From: Pseudopyrenochaeta lycopersici
Taxonomy: Eukaryota > Ascomycota > Dothideomycetes > Pleosporales > Pseudopyrenochaetaceae
Reading direction: 5' to 3'
Assembly: GCA_003313425.1 (NCBI GenBank)
Contig: NHZP01000021.1
Location: forward strand, 868,001-932,000
DNA length: 64,000 nt
The notes beneath the pieces are model-generated. The model did no database searches and was not told the origin of the DNA. It saw only the letters and a list, made by a program, of their open reading frames with translations. Made by a program: the position numbers and the translations under genes. Position 1 is the first letter of the stretch, and each line of letters starts with the position of its first letter. Shown here in pieces: positions 55,692 to 64,000 of the stretch.

Positions 55692-57820
55692 TTATGTAGA
55701 TGTGCTCTCCCATAATCCTTTATTCCTTGCCCAAACTTGTTCGAGTTCAAAGCTGAGTGAGCATGTTGGCCATCCGCACTTGTTGCGGCATTGGTCGAGC
55801 ATCTCAAGGATACGTGTCCTTTGGCGTGTATTGTGTACAAAAATTCCGGCTACAAATAGAACAAGTGTCAATAGGAGCTATATTTAACTTCTTTTCACGT
55901 ATGACTTACCAATGAATAGACATTGCGAGGACATCATGCTTGATGCATCTTCTGTAATGTTCGTTCCAATACCACAAACGACCTCAATACTGTCTTGAAT
56001 TGTCTTCTGTCGAGCCATGAAATTGTCCATACCACCGTGGCATGGCTCATGAGCACAAACAAGGATCCTGGAGACATGGTGAATTTGCATCGACAACCCT
56101 ATCAGGGAATTAGACCAGGGGAGCAAGGGATAGACATAGTAATTCAGATTGGTCAGGTAGTACTCACCAAAGCACTGAGGGTGTATCATTCGGGGTTTGA
56201 ATACTTCATTTGCTTGATGTCCCATGGCAGGCAGCTCTGAGAATTCAATCGTCAAATTTGACTCCCACTCTTCCATCAATCTCCGTAACGCTCTCGCCCG
56301 GCCAACTCTTCCCTCGAGTGCTGTTTCTGTCTGTTCGGCTGACGGATCGATAGCACAGAAGTTAACAACTTGCGCAAGAATCCAAACTGCTCTGGAAGCG
56401 ATTTCATAGCTGTTGAGTTCTGAGCACGTCTTTTTAGGAACCCATGTGCTGTATACACGCCGCCTTTCACGAAAAGCAGCCCAAATATCCTGACGAAGCC
56501 AGGCCCACCATGTCGTACTCTCCAGACTCGAAACTTCCACTTCTATCAATCGTGATCGAAGAATCCAGAATACACCTTTAAGATGCTGCTGCCAGTCTTC
56601 GCAGGAACCTCGGAGCATCTCGTATGTAGAAACTATGATAGCTGTGGCCATGAGTTCGAGGCTCTGTTGGTAAGTGGGATAGCGCATTGCTTTCTGAACA
56701 TAGTGCAGGGTCTGGTAGTAGTACTGAAGTGCGCTCTTTTGATCTGGACGCTCTGCCGGAGGGATACTTTCATCTGATGACCGATGAAAGCCTGATAAGG
56801 CTAAGATAGCATTTAATAGACCGGCATTACGAGCAGCAAGGCGTGATACAATCGTAGAGAATTTTCGGGCAGTGTCAAAAAGATCAAGCTATTAATAACG
56901 TGATTAGCGGACTGGCTTATGATTGAAGCGATTCTACCAGAATAACTTACCCATGGGCATATACGATGAAGAAAATTTCCAAATAGGATTTGCTCCCGAT
57001 CGAGTAAAACAATACTCTCTTGCGCTTGCCACATGGCTTGCTCCTGAATCACATTGCCGTTTAGCTCTTGATCTAGCGGGTGTCCATCAATGATCTTGGT
57101 TGCACGTTGTAGTGGTGTTGTGTTGTCACCATCCTGGCCATTGAATGGGTACAGACAGCCATAATCAGGGGCCCATGCTCCACCGTCTTCAAGCGCCTCA
57201 TGAGGGGTATGTTTGGACAGCAAGCCAAACCATTGAACTGCAGCCGTGCCAGTGGACGCCGCAGGAGACCTTTCGGCTGAATCCGGTCGCTGTGCAAACC
57301 AATCATAATTGATAAATTGACTTTGCTGTTGAGCGCCGACATTGTCTTCCCAAGAATGAATATCACAATGCCTGTGAGTCTCAACCTGGGCTTCAGTAGC
57401 TGACACAATGTCTGGAACCGTTTGATGCGATTGTGTTGCAGCAATCGAGCGAACGGTATGCAATAAGTCTTCCTGTGAGTTGATGATATGGCCCAACTGT
57501 TTCAAGATTTCTAAGCTAGCAGGATCGAATCTTGTGAAATAAGCGTAGCACTTCTATCAAAGCAGAACAATAGAAGAGACAATATGAACTTACGCAGAGT
57601 GATCTCTCTCAATGTCGTCGTACGAACATTGGATGTTGATTGATGTACAGAATCCACAGGTTGGCCGAATATTGTCACATTTGGTTTTTCTGGCTCGACA
57701 GACATGGCAAGCCTTCGAGCTCCTTTTTCGCGGGTAGCGAGAATCTGAGACAACAGCCCTAGGACGTTTCCGAGATTCTTGCGATTCGTCTACTGAGTCC
57801 TGAGGTTCAAATGAACTCAT
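55692..57820 (-). CDS. Zn2Cys6 transcription regulator
   Basis: Four exons on the minus strand, 57820-57594, 57530-56951, 56888-55910 and 55849-55692, give 647 aa. The binuclear zinc cluster is near the N-terminus with Cys 38, 41, 48, 55, 58 and 65 in the C-x2-C-x6-C-x6-C-x2-C-x6-C pattern, preceded by a basic RKRSSK. A Gln-rich linker of about 180 residues follows. The remainder has helix-rich stretches (FDTARKFSTIVSRLAA, YYYQTLHYVQKAM, LMATAIIVSTYEMLRG, TWWAWLRQDIWAAFRERR) like the fungal-specific regulatory region. Its location between the sugar transporter and the divergent FAD oxidoreductase suggests it is the local pathway regulator. The start is the ATG of MSSFEPQDS; an earlier in-frame non-ATG extension was ignored. 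Confidence 0.88.
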
Positions 57821-58962
57821 TGAGTTTACCGGACGCTGATTACAGACGAGACGGATGATGACGGCTAGCGCACGTTCGGCGAGCGGACTATGTCGGGGAG
57901 AACAAGAACACCGATAGGACTTAAAACCAGATAAAATACAGTAGATGGAAAAGAGGTCTGTGCTCTCGCTTAAGTTACCGTACAAAAACGCGCTTTTTCG
58001 CGTTTTACCGGTAATCATCCTCTCTGGCCATCGTGCCTAGAGCACCCGGAACACTTCGCCCTCCCTTGGGAGAGGGCCCTCCTGAGTAGAAGGAACGGTG
58101 TCACCAGTGCTAGGGGCCATGGAGTTGCAGTTGGAGGGAAGGGAAACCTTTATCCGTCGGCCGGTCGGCGAATCGTCAAAAACGCGACTCATCAGACTGA
58201 TTGAATCACTACACCACGACCTGGTAGGCCTCAACTACTCTCTCTTCGCGATCAGAGGCACATCTTTAGGCTAATCACTCCCAATTCCAAGATTACTGCT
58301 GTACAGTTCGTGGCTATAGCTGTCCACATGCTACCAAGAAGATAGTGGATAGATATTTTAGGAAATCTAGCATGCAAAAGTGCAGGTACAAATAGGGACC
58401 ACTTCTAACAGAAGAGACGAGATTATCCCCGGCTAGCATGGGCCTTAAAGTATCTCCTTTTCGGGGAGGCGGAGATGATCAGACGAGTGCTCAATTGAGC
58501 ATGGAACGGTTGGAAAGCCGGATTTTCTATACCGGAAGCGGGGTAAGTCCTTATCTATAAAGGAGCTGGTATTTTTCGAGCACTAGGCCTGAGTCCAAAT
58601 TAAGTGAACCCCTAGCGCTCAGAAAATACGAGCCCTTTCGTACCCCTACATGCTGGCATCGGGGAGAACAGCCGACAGCCGATTACTGCAATGTCCAACT
58701 TGCAGACGCTCATTTTACTAGTGCTTACTTCACTCCTTGATGGATTTGATGACTGTAAGCGGGGAGTGTCGGGAAATTTCATGGACTCGCTCACTGTGTT
58801 TCTTGTTCACAGGAGATCAGTCACATTGAGCATGGAGCCGTGACGTGAAAGAGGCTTTTATACTAGCCATGGACGTCCTATATTATTCAAATAACGCGAT
58901 ATCAGGTCCTTGCTCGACATTTTACGCTCTTAAGACATTGTTTTCCTTCTCCGTTGTTTACA
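57821..58962. promoter_or_regulatory. divergent promoter of regulator and FAD oxidoreductase
   Basis: About 1.14 kb. Contains clustered CGG triplets at 58158-58168 and a CGG-N5-CGG direct repeat at 58462-58472. Zn2Cys6 proteins commonly bind such paired CGG triplets, so these are candidate sites for the neighbouring regulator. Chance occurrence cannot be excluded. Confidence 0.35.
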
Positions 58963-60690
58963 ATGGGCGAGTGGCATCTCTCACCCAAGCCGGAATTAAA
59001 TATCGATGACATCCGTCGTAATGGCACTAATTCTATTTTGAGCTGGCAACAAACTCATCCCTCAGCAAATCCCCGGAGACTCTTAACCAATGTTCTCGTT
59101 GTTGGCGGTGGACTTGGTGGTGTTGCTGCCGCGCTGGGAGCTTTGCGAAGAGGCAGGCGTGTCGTCTTGACTGAAGAGTACGAATGGCTGGGCGGACAAT
59201 TGACTTCTCAAGCTGTACCTCCGGACGAGCACTCCTGGGTCGAGCAGTTTGGTATCACTCGATCATATCGAGCTCTGCGGGACGGAATTCGTCAATATTA
59301 TCGGGACAACTATCCGTTGACCGAGGAAGCAAAACAAAGACCACAACTCAACCCTGGAGCGGGACATGTCAGTAAGCTCTGCCACGAACCTCGTGTCGCA
59401 GTTGCCGTTATTGACGCTATGCTTATGCCGTTCATTGGGAGCGGTAAACTTGTGATCAAGAAACGGACGAAACCTGTTTCTTGCCAACTGGATGAGCAAG
59501 GAACAGTTCGGAGTGTGGAATTTCGACAACTTGACACAAAGAGTACGTTCTCGGTGCAGGCTGAGTATGTGATTGATGCTACGGAACTTGGAGATATGTT
59601 ACCCTTGAGTGACATACCTTATGTGACTGGTTTCGAATCTCGCGAAGACACTGGCGAACCCAGTGCGCCTGAGCAGGCACAACCACTCAATTCCCAAGCG
59701 GTCTCTATTTGTTTCGCAGTTGAACATATTGAAGGAGAGAACCATACGATTCCAAAGCCTCTGAACTATGATTTCTGGCGGAAGCAACATCCGGACTTCT
59801 GGGGAGCGCCACTGCTCAGTCTCAAAGCACCTCACCCACGAACACTTGAGATCATTGAGCGCGAGTTTAAACCTAACCCTAATGACGACCCAGCATTGGT
59901 GTTCGCGGATCAACGGCGGTCAGGCGGTGATATGAATCTCTGGACCTTTCGCCGTATCGCAGCAAAAGACAATTTCAAGCCTGGAGCCTATCAGTCTGAC
60001 ATCTGCCTTGTCAACTGGCCTATGATTGATTACTTCCAGAAACCCATCATTGATGTCGAGGAACACGAATTTCAGGAACGCCTCAGTGATGCTGCCTCCT
60101 TGTCTTACAGCATGCTGTACTATCTACAAACAGAGTGCCCTAGAGCTGATGACAACAGCAAAGGATACCCTGGGCTCAGACTACGCGGCGACATCACCGG
60201 AACGGAGCATGGGCTCGCAATGGCGCCGTATATTCGAGAGTCACGTAGAATCAGGGCGGTGACCACAGTCGTCGAGCAGGATCTCTCCCTAAAACTTCGC
60301 GGCGAGAGAGGAGCAAAGCGCTATCCAGACAGTGTTGGGGTGGGAATGTATCGCATTGATCTTCATCCATCTACTGGCGGCGACAATTATATCGATGTTG
60401 CATGCTGCCCTTTTCAGATACCTTTGGGCGCGCTGATTCCCGCCAAACCTTCTAATTTGCTTGCTGGGTGCAAGAACATCGGTACCACGCATATTACCAA
60501 CGGTTGTTACAGACTTCATCCTGTCGAGTGGAATGTCGGCGAGGCAGCTGGTCTATTAGCAGCACACTGTTTGGAAAAGGACGTCTCGCCGTATGAAGTG
60601 CAGGGGCAGATGGAACTGTTTGCAGAATTTCACAAAATTCTTCTTTGCGAAGGTATTGAGACGGAGTGGCCTGACATTTCGGGGTACTAA
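58963..60690 (+). CDS. FAD-dependent oxidoreductase (FAD_oxidored family)
   Basis: Intronless, 575 aa. The Rossmann FAD motif VLVVGGGLGGVAAALGALRRG lies near residues 45-65, with the acidic end of the second strand at VVLTEE and a GGQLTSQ motif typical of this family. Later blocks include EYVIDATELGDMLPLSD, YSMLYYLQTECP, GLRLRGDITGTEHGLAMAPYIRESRRI and the C-terminal GCKNIGTTHITNGCYRLHPVEWNVGEAAG, which closes the FAD site. No signal peptide. Bacterial relatives often sit in polysaccharide-use loci, where the exact reaction is mostly unknown. Intronless structure beside intron-rich neighbours raises the possibility of transfer, though this is only suggestive. It is divergent from the Zn2Cys6 regulator. 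Confidence 0.88.
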   Translation: MGEWHLSPKPELNIDDIRRNGTNSILSWQQTHPSANPRRLLTNVLVVGGGLGGVAAALGALRRGRRVVLTEEYEWLGGQLTSQAVPPDEHSWVEQFGITRSYRALRDGIRQYYRDNYPLTEEAKQRPQLNPGAGHVSKLCHEPRVAVAVIDAMLMPFIGSGKLVIKKRTKPVSCQLDEQGTVRSVEFRQLDTKSTFSVQAEYVIDATELGDMLPLSDIPYVTGFESREDTGEPSAPEQAQPLNSQAVSICFAVEHIEGENHTIPKPLNYDFWRKQHPDFWGAPLLSLKAPHPRTLEIIEREFKPNPNDDPALVFADQRRSGGDMNLWTFRRIAAKDNFKPGAYQSDICLVNWPMIDYFQKPIIDVEEHEFQERLSDAASLSYSMLYYLQTECPRADDNSKGYPGLRLRGDITGTEHGLAMAPYIRESRRIRAVTTVVEQDLSLKLRGERGAKRYPDSVGVGMYRIDLHPSTGGDNYIDVACCPFQIPLGALIPAKPSNLLAGCKNIGTTHITNGCYRLHPVEWNVGEAAGLLAAHCLEKDVSPYEVQGQMELFAEFHKILLCEGIETEWPDISGY

Positions 60691-61137
60691 AAAATAATCT
60701 GACAGGGTAAGTATAACAAGACTTTCGCAATGATGTGTCAAGATTTCGCATTGACCGATGTTACCATAGAGCTATGTACAATCGAGTCACATTCGAGTTC
60801 AAATTCATTGTCGTTTCTCATATCTCAATGTCGTTCCACCTTTCTAAGTGATTGCAAGGCCATTTGCAGGCAAGTATGGCATTTGGTTAGACAACTTCAA
60901 CTTGAGCTCAATCAGCGACGCTTTAGCGGTGAACCTAAGCACGAATCCTAGCTTAAATTAAGGTACAAAAGCATGGATTTTGACATCAACAAATACCACG
61001 TGAGTGGTCCAAGAACAGCGTAGTAACCTCCTCTAAACACCAAATACCAAACTCAAAGCCCGCAACCAATGTCAGGTAAGTCTATGAAATGATTAAATTC
61101 GAAGCAATACACTCCAAAAAGACATTCTGCCTTTCTC
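60691..61137. other. convergent intergenic
   Basis: The FAD oxidoreductase and the secreted protein gene converge here. No other feature is supported. Confidence 0.45.
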
Positions 61138-62100
61138 TTAAACGGCCTTTGCCCAAGAAATGACAGCACCAAGTCGAGCACCGGACTCGTAAAACAAATA
61201 TGTCTGCCCACCAGACGTCACGATCTCAGGAGCAGCAACTCTTCCCTTGTCTTCTCCAACACCACTTGCCTTGTGCAACAAGATAGGTTTGGTTCCAACT
61301 TTCCTCAAGGTTGTGTCAATGGTTCTGGCATAACTCTTTCCACTGCTTGCATGATAAATGACATAATTCTGCCCATTCCACTCCCAAAGACTTCCCCCAC
61401 TAACATTGGCACCTTCTTCGGCACCAGGCACCAGGACGTACTTGGGGTCCACGACCCAAGAGCGGCCGTCGACAGACTCAGCAAGACGGATACGACGGAT
61501 ATTGTCTTTCTCATTGGCCATATAGAACATACCGTACTTATACTTAGAAGCCGTGTTCCTGTGGGTGAAAACGCGCGCATAACTGGTCTCCGTCACAGAG
61601 GAGCCACCCATAGCATTAGTGACAGCAACGCCGCCGTAGGTGAAGTTCACTCCATCTTCAGTCTCAGCCCAGCGAGTGACGGAGTTGCTGCCGTGAAAGT
61701 AGACAAATAGACGTTTCGCTTCCGAGATCCATTTTGCGTCGGGACTAGAGACGTGAGGGACATTGTATTTCCCAGGCCATACATTGGAAATGACTGGATT
61801 GTTCGCGTATTCCGTCCATGGTCCTTCGATGTTGTTAGAGTATAGTAGAGAGATCCCGCCTGGATTATCGTGGGGTGCGTAGTAAAGATACCATCGTGCA
61901 AGGGGATTTTTTAAGTAGGCACCCGCTTGAAAGACAGTGGGAAAGATATACTCGTCCGTAGGGTTATATTTGAGTTTGTCAGGGTCGGTCAAGACTCCGC
62001 GATATTTGAAGACTGGCCATCCGGCTGGAGGAGAAATTGTTTGGGCATTGCCAAGCGTTGCGACTGCAATCAGCGTGGCTACAAGAAAACGAAATGCCAT
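61138..62100 (-). CDS. secreted beta-propeller protein, possible glycoside hydrolase
   Basis: Intronless, 320 aa, from the ATG at 62100 (MAFRFLVATLIAVATLG). Residues 1-19 are a signal peptide ending GNA. The rest is beta-rich with repeated blade-like strands: ARWYLYYAPHDNPGGISLLYS, then WTEYANNPVI, then RLFVYFHGSN, then KYGMFYMANEK, then SLWEWNGQNYVIYHASS, then GQTYLFYESGARLGAVI. The pattern of W/F-Y-Y strands, an early Asp and mid-chain acidic residues resembles five-bladed propeller hydrolases (GH43, GH117 and relatives). I cannot fix the clan or the catalytic residues. One N-glycosylation motif (NFT) is seen. It would act outside the cell, ahead of the neighbouring sugar transporter. Confidence 0.72.
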   Translation of the reverse strand: MAFRFLVATLIAVATLGNAQTISPPAGWPVFKYRGVLTDPDKLKYNPTDEYIFPTVFQAGAYLKNPLARWYLYYAPHDNPGGISLLYSNNIEGPWTEYANNPVISNVWPGKYNVPHVSSPDAKWISEAKRLFVYFHGSNSVTRWAETEDGVNFTYGGVAVTNAMGGSSVTETSYARVFTHRNTASKYKYGMFYMANEKDNIRRIRLAESVDGRSWVVDPKYVLVPGAEEGANVSGGSLWEWNGQNYVIYHASSGKSYARTIDTTLRKVGTKPILLHKASGVGEDKGRVAAPEIVTSGGQTYLFYESGARLGAVISWAKAV

Positions 62101-62306
62101 GGTTGTTTTCGTTGTGAAGATGATTGTTGGGCTCAGTTCGTTGACTGACTTACCTTGAATGATGAGAGATAACATAATATATACAAATAGTTTAGGCACC
62201 AGTCATGTGGTCAATCAACCCTCAAGGGTTTCCTTAAAATCAGCCACGCTTCCTACATCAGAACTTCGCGTGGGCCGGATCACAGCCAAGATTTTCCCAA
62301 CCCGTA

Positions 62307-62453
62307 TATTCCAAAGCGATCCTAGTTCACTCCGCTCCTAGAAATCTATAGACAGACGATGTTGAAATTCAGGGTTAGGGTTCGGGTTATAACCGAGACT
62401 CCCCGGCCGCTTATTCCGAGGCGATCCTAGTCCACTTCCCTTCCAGGAACCTA
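62307..62453. repeat. pair of 42-bp direct repeats, transition-biased
   Basis: Copies at 62307-62348 and 62412-62453 have equal length and match at 33 of 42 positions. Eight of the nine mismatches are transitions, as repeat-induced point mutation would leave. Similarity may extend further in both directions. Between them lies the telomere-like run. Confidence 0.75.
62371..62394. repeat. telomere-like hexamer run
   Basis: AGGGTTAGGGTTCGGGTTAT: three GGGTT-type units in a row, two of them GGGTTA and one GGGTTC, followed by an inverted ATAACC. The fungal telomere unit is TTAGGG. Only about three units, so chance is possible. Confidence 0.45.
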
Positions 62454-63042
62454 GGGACTTTTCCTTCAGAGTAAGTCCGATATTTACGCCGCACAACACC
62501 ATGGGTAGCAACGGTTTTCGAGCGTCCATCTTGATCGGAAGCGATTACTTTCCTACCAAATTCTAGCCCTATCTCCGCAAAGCCAATTACAAAGTTGTCC
62601 GATGAATCTTGAGCATAGTCTAAAAGTCGGACCTTGACAAGATGCATGCGGCACTGTCAAGCTCTCTGGCTCATTAGCGCTTCAAAAAAAAATCCATGCT
62701 ACCTCTAAGGTGGCAGTATGCTCAGATGGGCTCCTTGCCCTGTTAAGATTCTCCTTCCTTCTTGAGGCGCAAGACACCCCGCCAAGCATGAGAATAAAGT
62801 CAAAGGATGTTGTTCGTGCCATTTTCTTAGGCCATGGAATTGGTCCATACTAATCTAGACGCAGGTTTGGAGACTTTCTAACCCATGTTTTGAAGATCCT
62901 GAGAAGGCAAAGACTATGCCTATTGATATATAAGTTCAATAAGATGCCCATCAAACAGAGTATCAATATCACTCCTATTTCAACTATCAGCTCACTAATT
63001 GTCTCGAGAAGCCGCCCAGCTTAAGCAGATACAACATTTAAG

Positions 63043-63581
63043 ATGAAGTGCCTTTTCCCTCTTTTGGCATCATTGCCATGCATCATTGCCAGCCCAGCTG
63101 TCATCGCAACCGAGGCAGCAATTCTCCTTGTGGAAAGGCACTTGTCGGCCTCCGAGACCGAAAGTAAAGTCCTCAAACCTGGGGCAAAGGAGGTGCTTCG
63201 GCGTTCATGTGGCACCGTGCTCAGTACAGGATCGTTCAAAAACCATCAAATTACTCTAGGTGGTAAGGTCATTCTTCGTCAAAGTAATACGGAAAACGGT
63301 TCTTAACGGAGATATTCAATTTTTGACAAGCAGGGTGGCGGAAGTATTTTTATTGGAGGGAAGATTTATGCTGTCTCTTCAGAGACCAAAGAGTCTGGTG
63401 GAATCATCTGTGGTCGCAGCTTTAGTGCAGATGGCTTCCAACTTGACTGCGAAATCCAGGTACCTGCTACTATCGCACCGTTGGCTACAACATCCAATGT
63501 GAGTACCCCGGATCAAGCTTATTTGTTAGAGGCGTATATTTTCACTTGTAGACAGACGTGGCTTACTATGGGATGTTTTAG
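63043..63581 (+). CDS. small secreted protein candidate
   Basis: Proposed exons 63043-63267, 63331-63498 and 63552-63581 give about 140 aa. Residues 1-17 look like a signal peptide (MKCLFPLLASLPCIIAS). Exon 2 is clearly protein-like (SIFIGGKIYAVSSETKESGG, then CGRSFSADGFQLDCEIQ) and lies in the same frame as exon 1. The second intron has GTGAGT and TTGTAG. The first intron is a problem: the good GTAAGG donor at 63263 breaks the frame. A weak GTCATT donor at 63268 keeps it, giving GGK-QGGGS or close to it. The unspliced frame meets a stop at 63304. It is therefore either a gene with a poor donor or a newly damaged one. Its few cysteines and small size fit a secreted effector-like protein. Confidence 0.5.
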
Positions 63582-64000
63582 TGCTTCTGAAGGCATAGCC
63601 CCGAGCCAGAGTTCCCCTGGTCTGGCATGTATGATGTAGAGCTTGATGACTCCGAGGAAGCTAACAATGGCACCCACCCCGCAGAACTTGCTGAGCGGCA
63701 GCTTCTGGTGCCGAGTGGGTCCGAAATGTCAGTATCATGGCTATAGAGGGTGGAAAAAAGATAAAGCTCGTCCTGGATTGCCATAAAAAGGCTTATCCAC
63801 TCAGACAGCAAGTGAGAACGGATTATGGGAAAAGAGAGGCTAATTATGCCAATTATTGAATGTGAAGTACCTTACCATTAATAAGTGGCTATACGATAGT
63901 AAGGTGGCGCATTTAGTAGCTAGATACTTATAAATTGATAGCAGTCTATCTCAATAGATTACCTTGATAGCTACTTTATGTCCTTGTATTTATTTTACCT
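63582..64000. other. right edge, AT-rich
   Basis: The final 160 bases are rich in TA dinucleotides and TAGCTAC/TAGATA motifs, like 51660-52200. No gene is supported at the edge. Confidence 0.45.

Larger units (their letters stand above)
62101..63042. other. intergenic with direct repeat and telomere-like motif
   Basis: No gene is supported. Contains two 42-bp direct repeats and, between them, a short GGGTTA-type run. Small open frames here overlap the repeats and were not called. Confidence 0.45.

Noticed and set aside
62338..62647. Two overlapping minus-strand frames of 63 and 78 codons
   Set aside because: They run across the direct repeat and the telomere-like run and show no recognisable domain; one phrase (FVIGFAEIGLEFG) looks protein-like but cannot be extended.
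63578..63811. 77-codon minus-strand frame at the right edge
   Set aside because: Overlaps the end of the secreted-protein candidate and has no motif.
1..64000. CRISPR arrays, operons, bacterial ribosome sites
   Set aside because: Gene structure is eukaryotic with spliceosomal introns; no spaced repeat arrays are present.

Overview
The window is nuclear DNA of a filamentous ascomycete. Most genes carry one to eight short spliceosomal introns (mostly 47-80 bp) with GTAAGT-like donors, CTNAC-type branch sites and YAG acceptors. Genes lie on both strands without operons. The families are typically fungal: a Zn2Cys6 regulator, a Clr5-domain protein, a fungal-rhodopsin (PTH11-like) membrane protein, a GH13 maltase and a SulP permease. 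A Dothideomycete is my best guess from general gene style. That is inference, because no marker in the window fixes the class.

Left part (about 0.3-10.5 kb): a membrane-anchored monothiol glutaredoxin (-), a phytanoyl-CoA dioxygenase-family enzyme (+), a seven-helix fungal rhodopsin-like protein (+), a GMC oxidoreductase (+) and a cysteine-rich single-pass surface protein (+). Two very small spliced candidates (3.8-4.0 kb and 6.0-6.1 kb) are tentative. Next comes an odd locus at 11.3-15.2 kb: a Clr5-domain gene flanked by two diverged copies of a small one-helix membrane protein gene. The copies share an intron position and an upstream motif.

Central housekeeping block (16.3-48.9 kb): ubiquitin-activating enzyme UBA1, cytosolic Fe-S scaffold NBP35, a PhoD-like phosphatase, a dual-specificity phosphatase, an APC amino-acid transporter, a zinc alcohol dehydrogenase, a small membrane protein, a GH13 alpha-glucosidase, an Asn/Gly-rich SANT-like protein, the p24 cargo receptor EMP24 (with a GC-AG intron), two uncharacterised proteins and a SulP sulfate permease. 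The permease sits between unusually long noncoding stretches (about 3.0 and 3.5 kb). A MITE-like element lies at 30.6 kb.

Right part (52.3-64 kb) looks like accessory DNA. It holds an MFS sugar transporter, a Zn2Cys6 regulator, an FAD-dependent oxidoreductase divergent from the regulator, a secreted beta-propeller protein resembling glycoside hydrolases, and a small secreted protein candidate. Around them are a decayed pogo-type transposase, AT-rich sequence, a transition-biased direct repeat and a telomere-like motif. Transporter, regulator, oxidoreductase and secreted hydrolase together suggest a carbohydrate-use cluster, although its substrate cannot be read from the sequence.

Exon boundaries were worked out by hand from splice signals, reading phase and family conservation. 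No searches were run.
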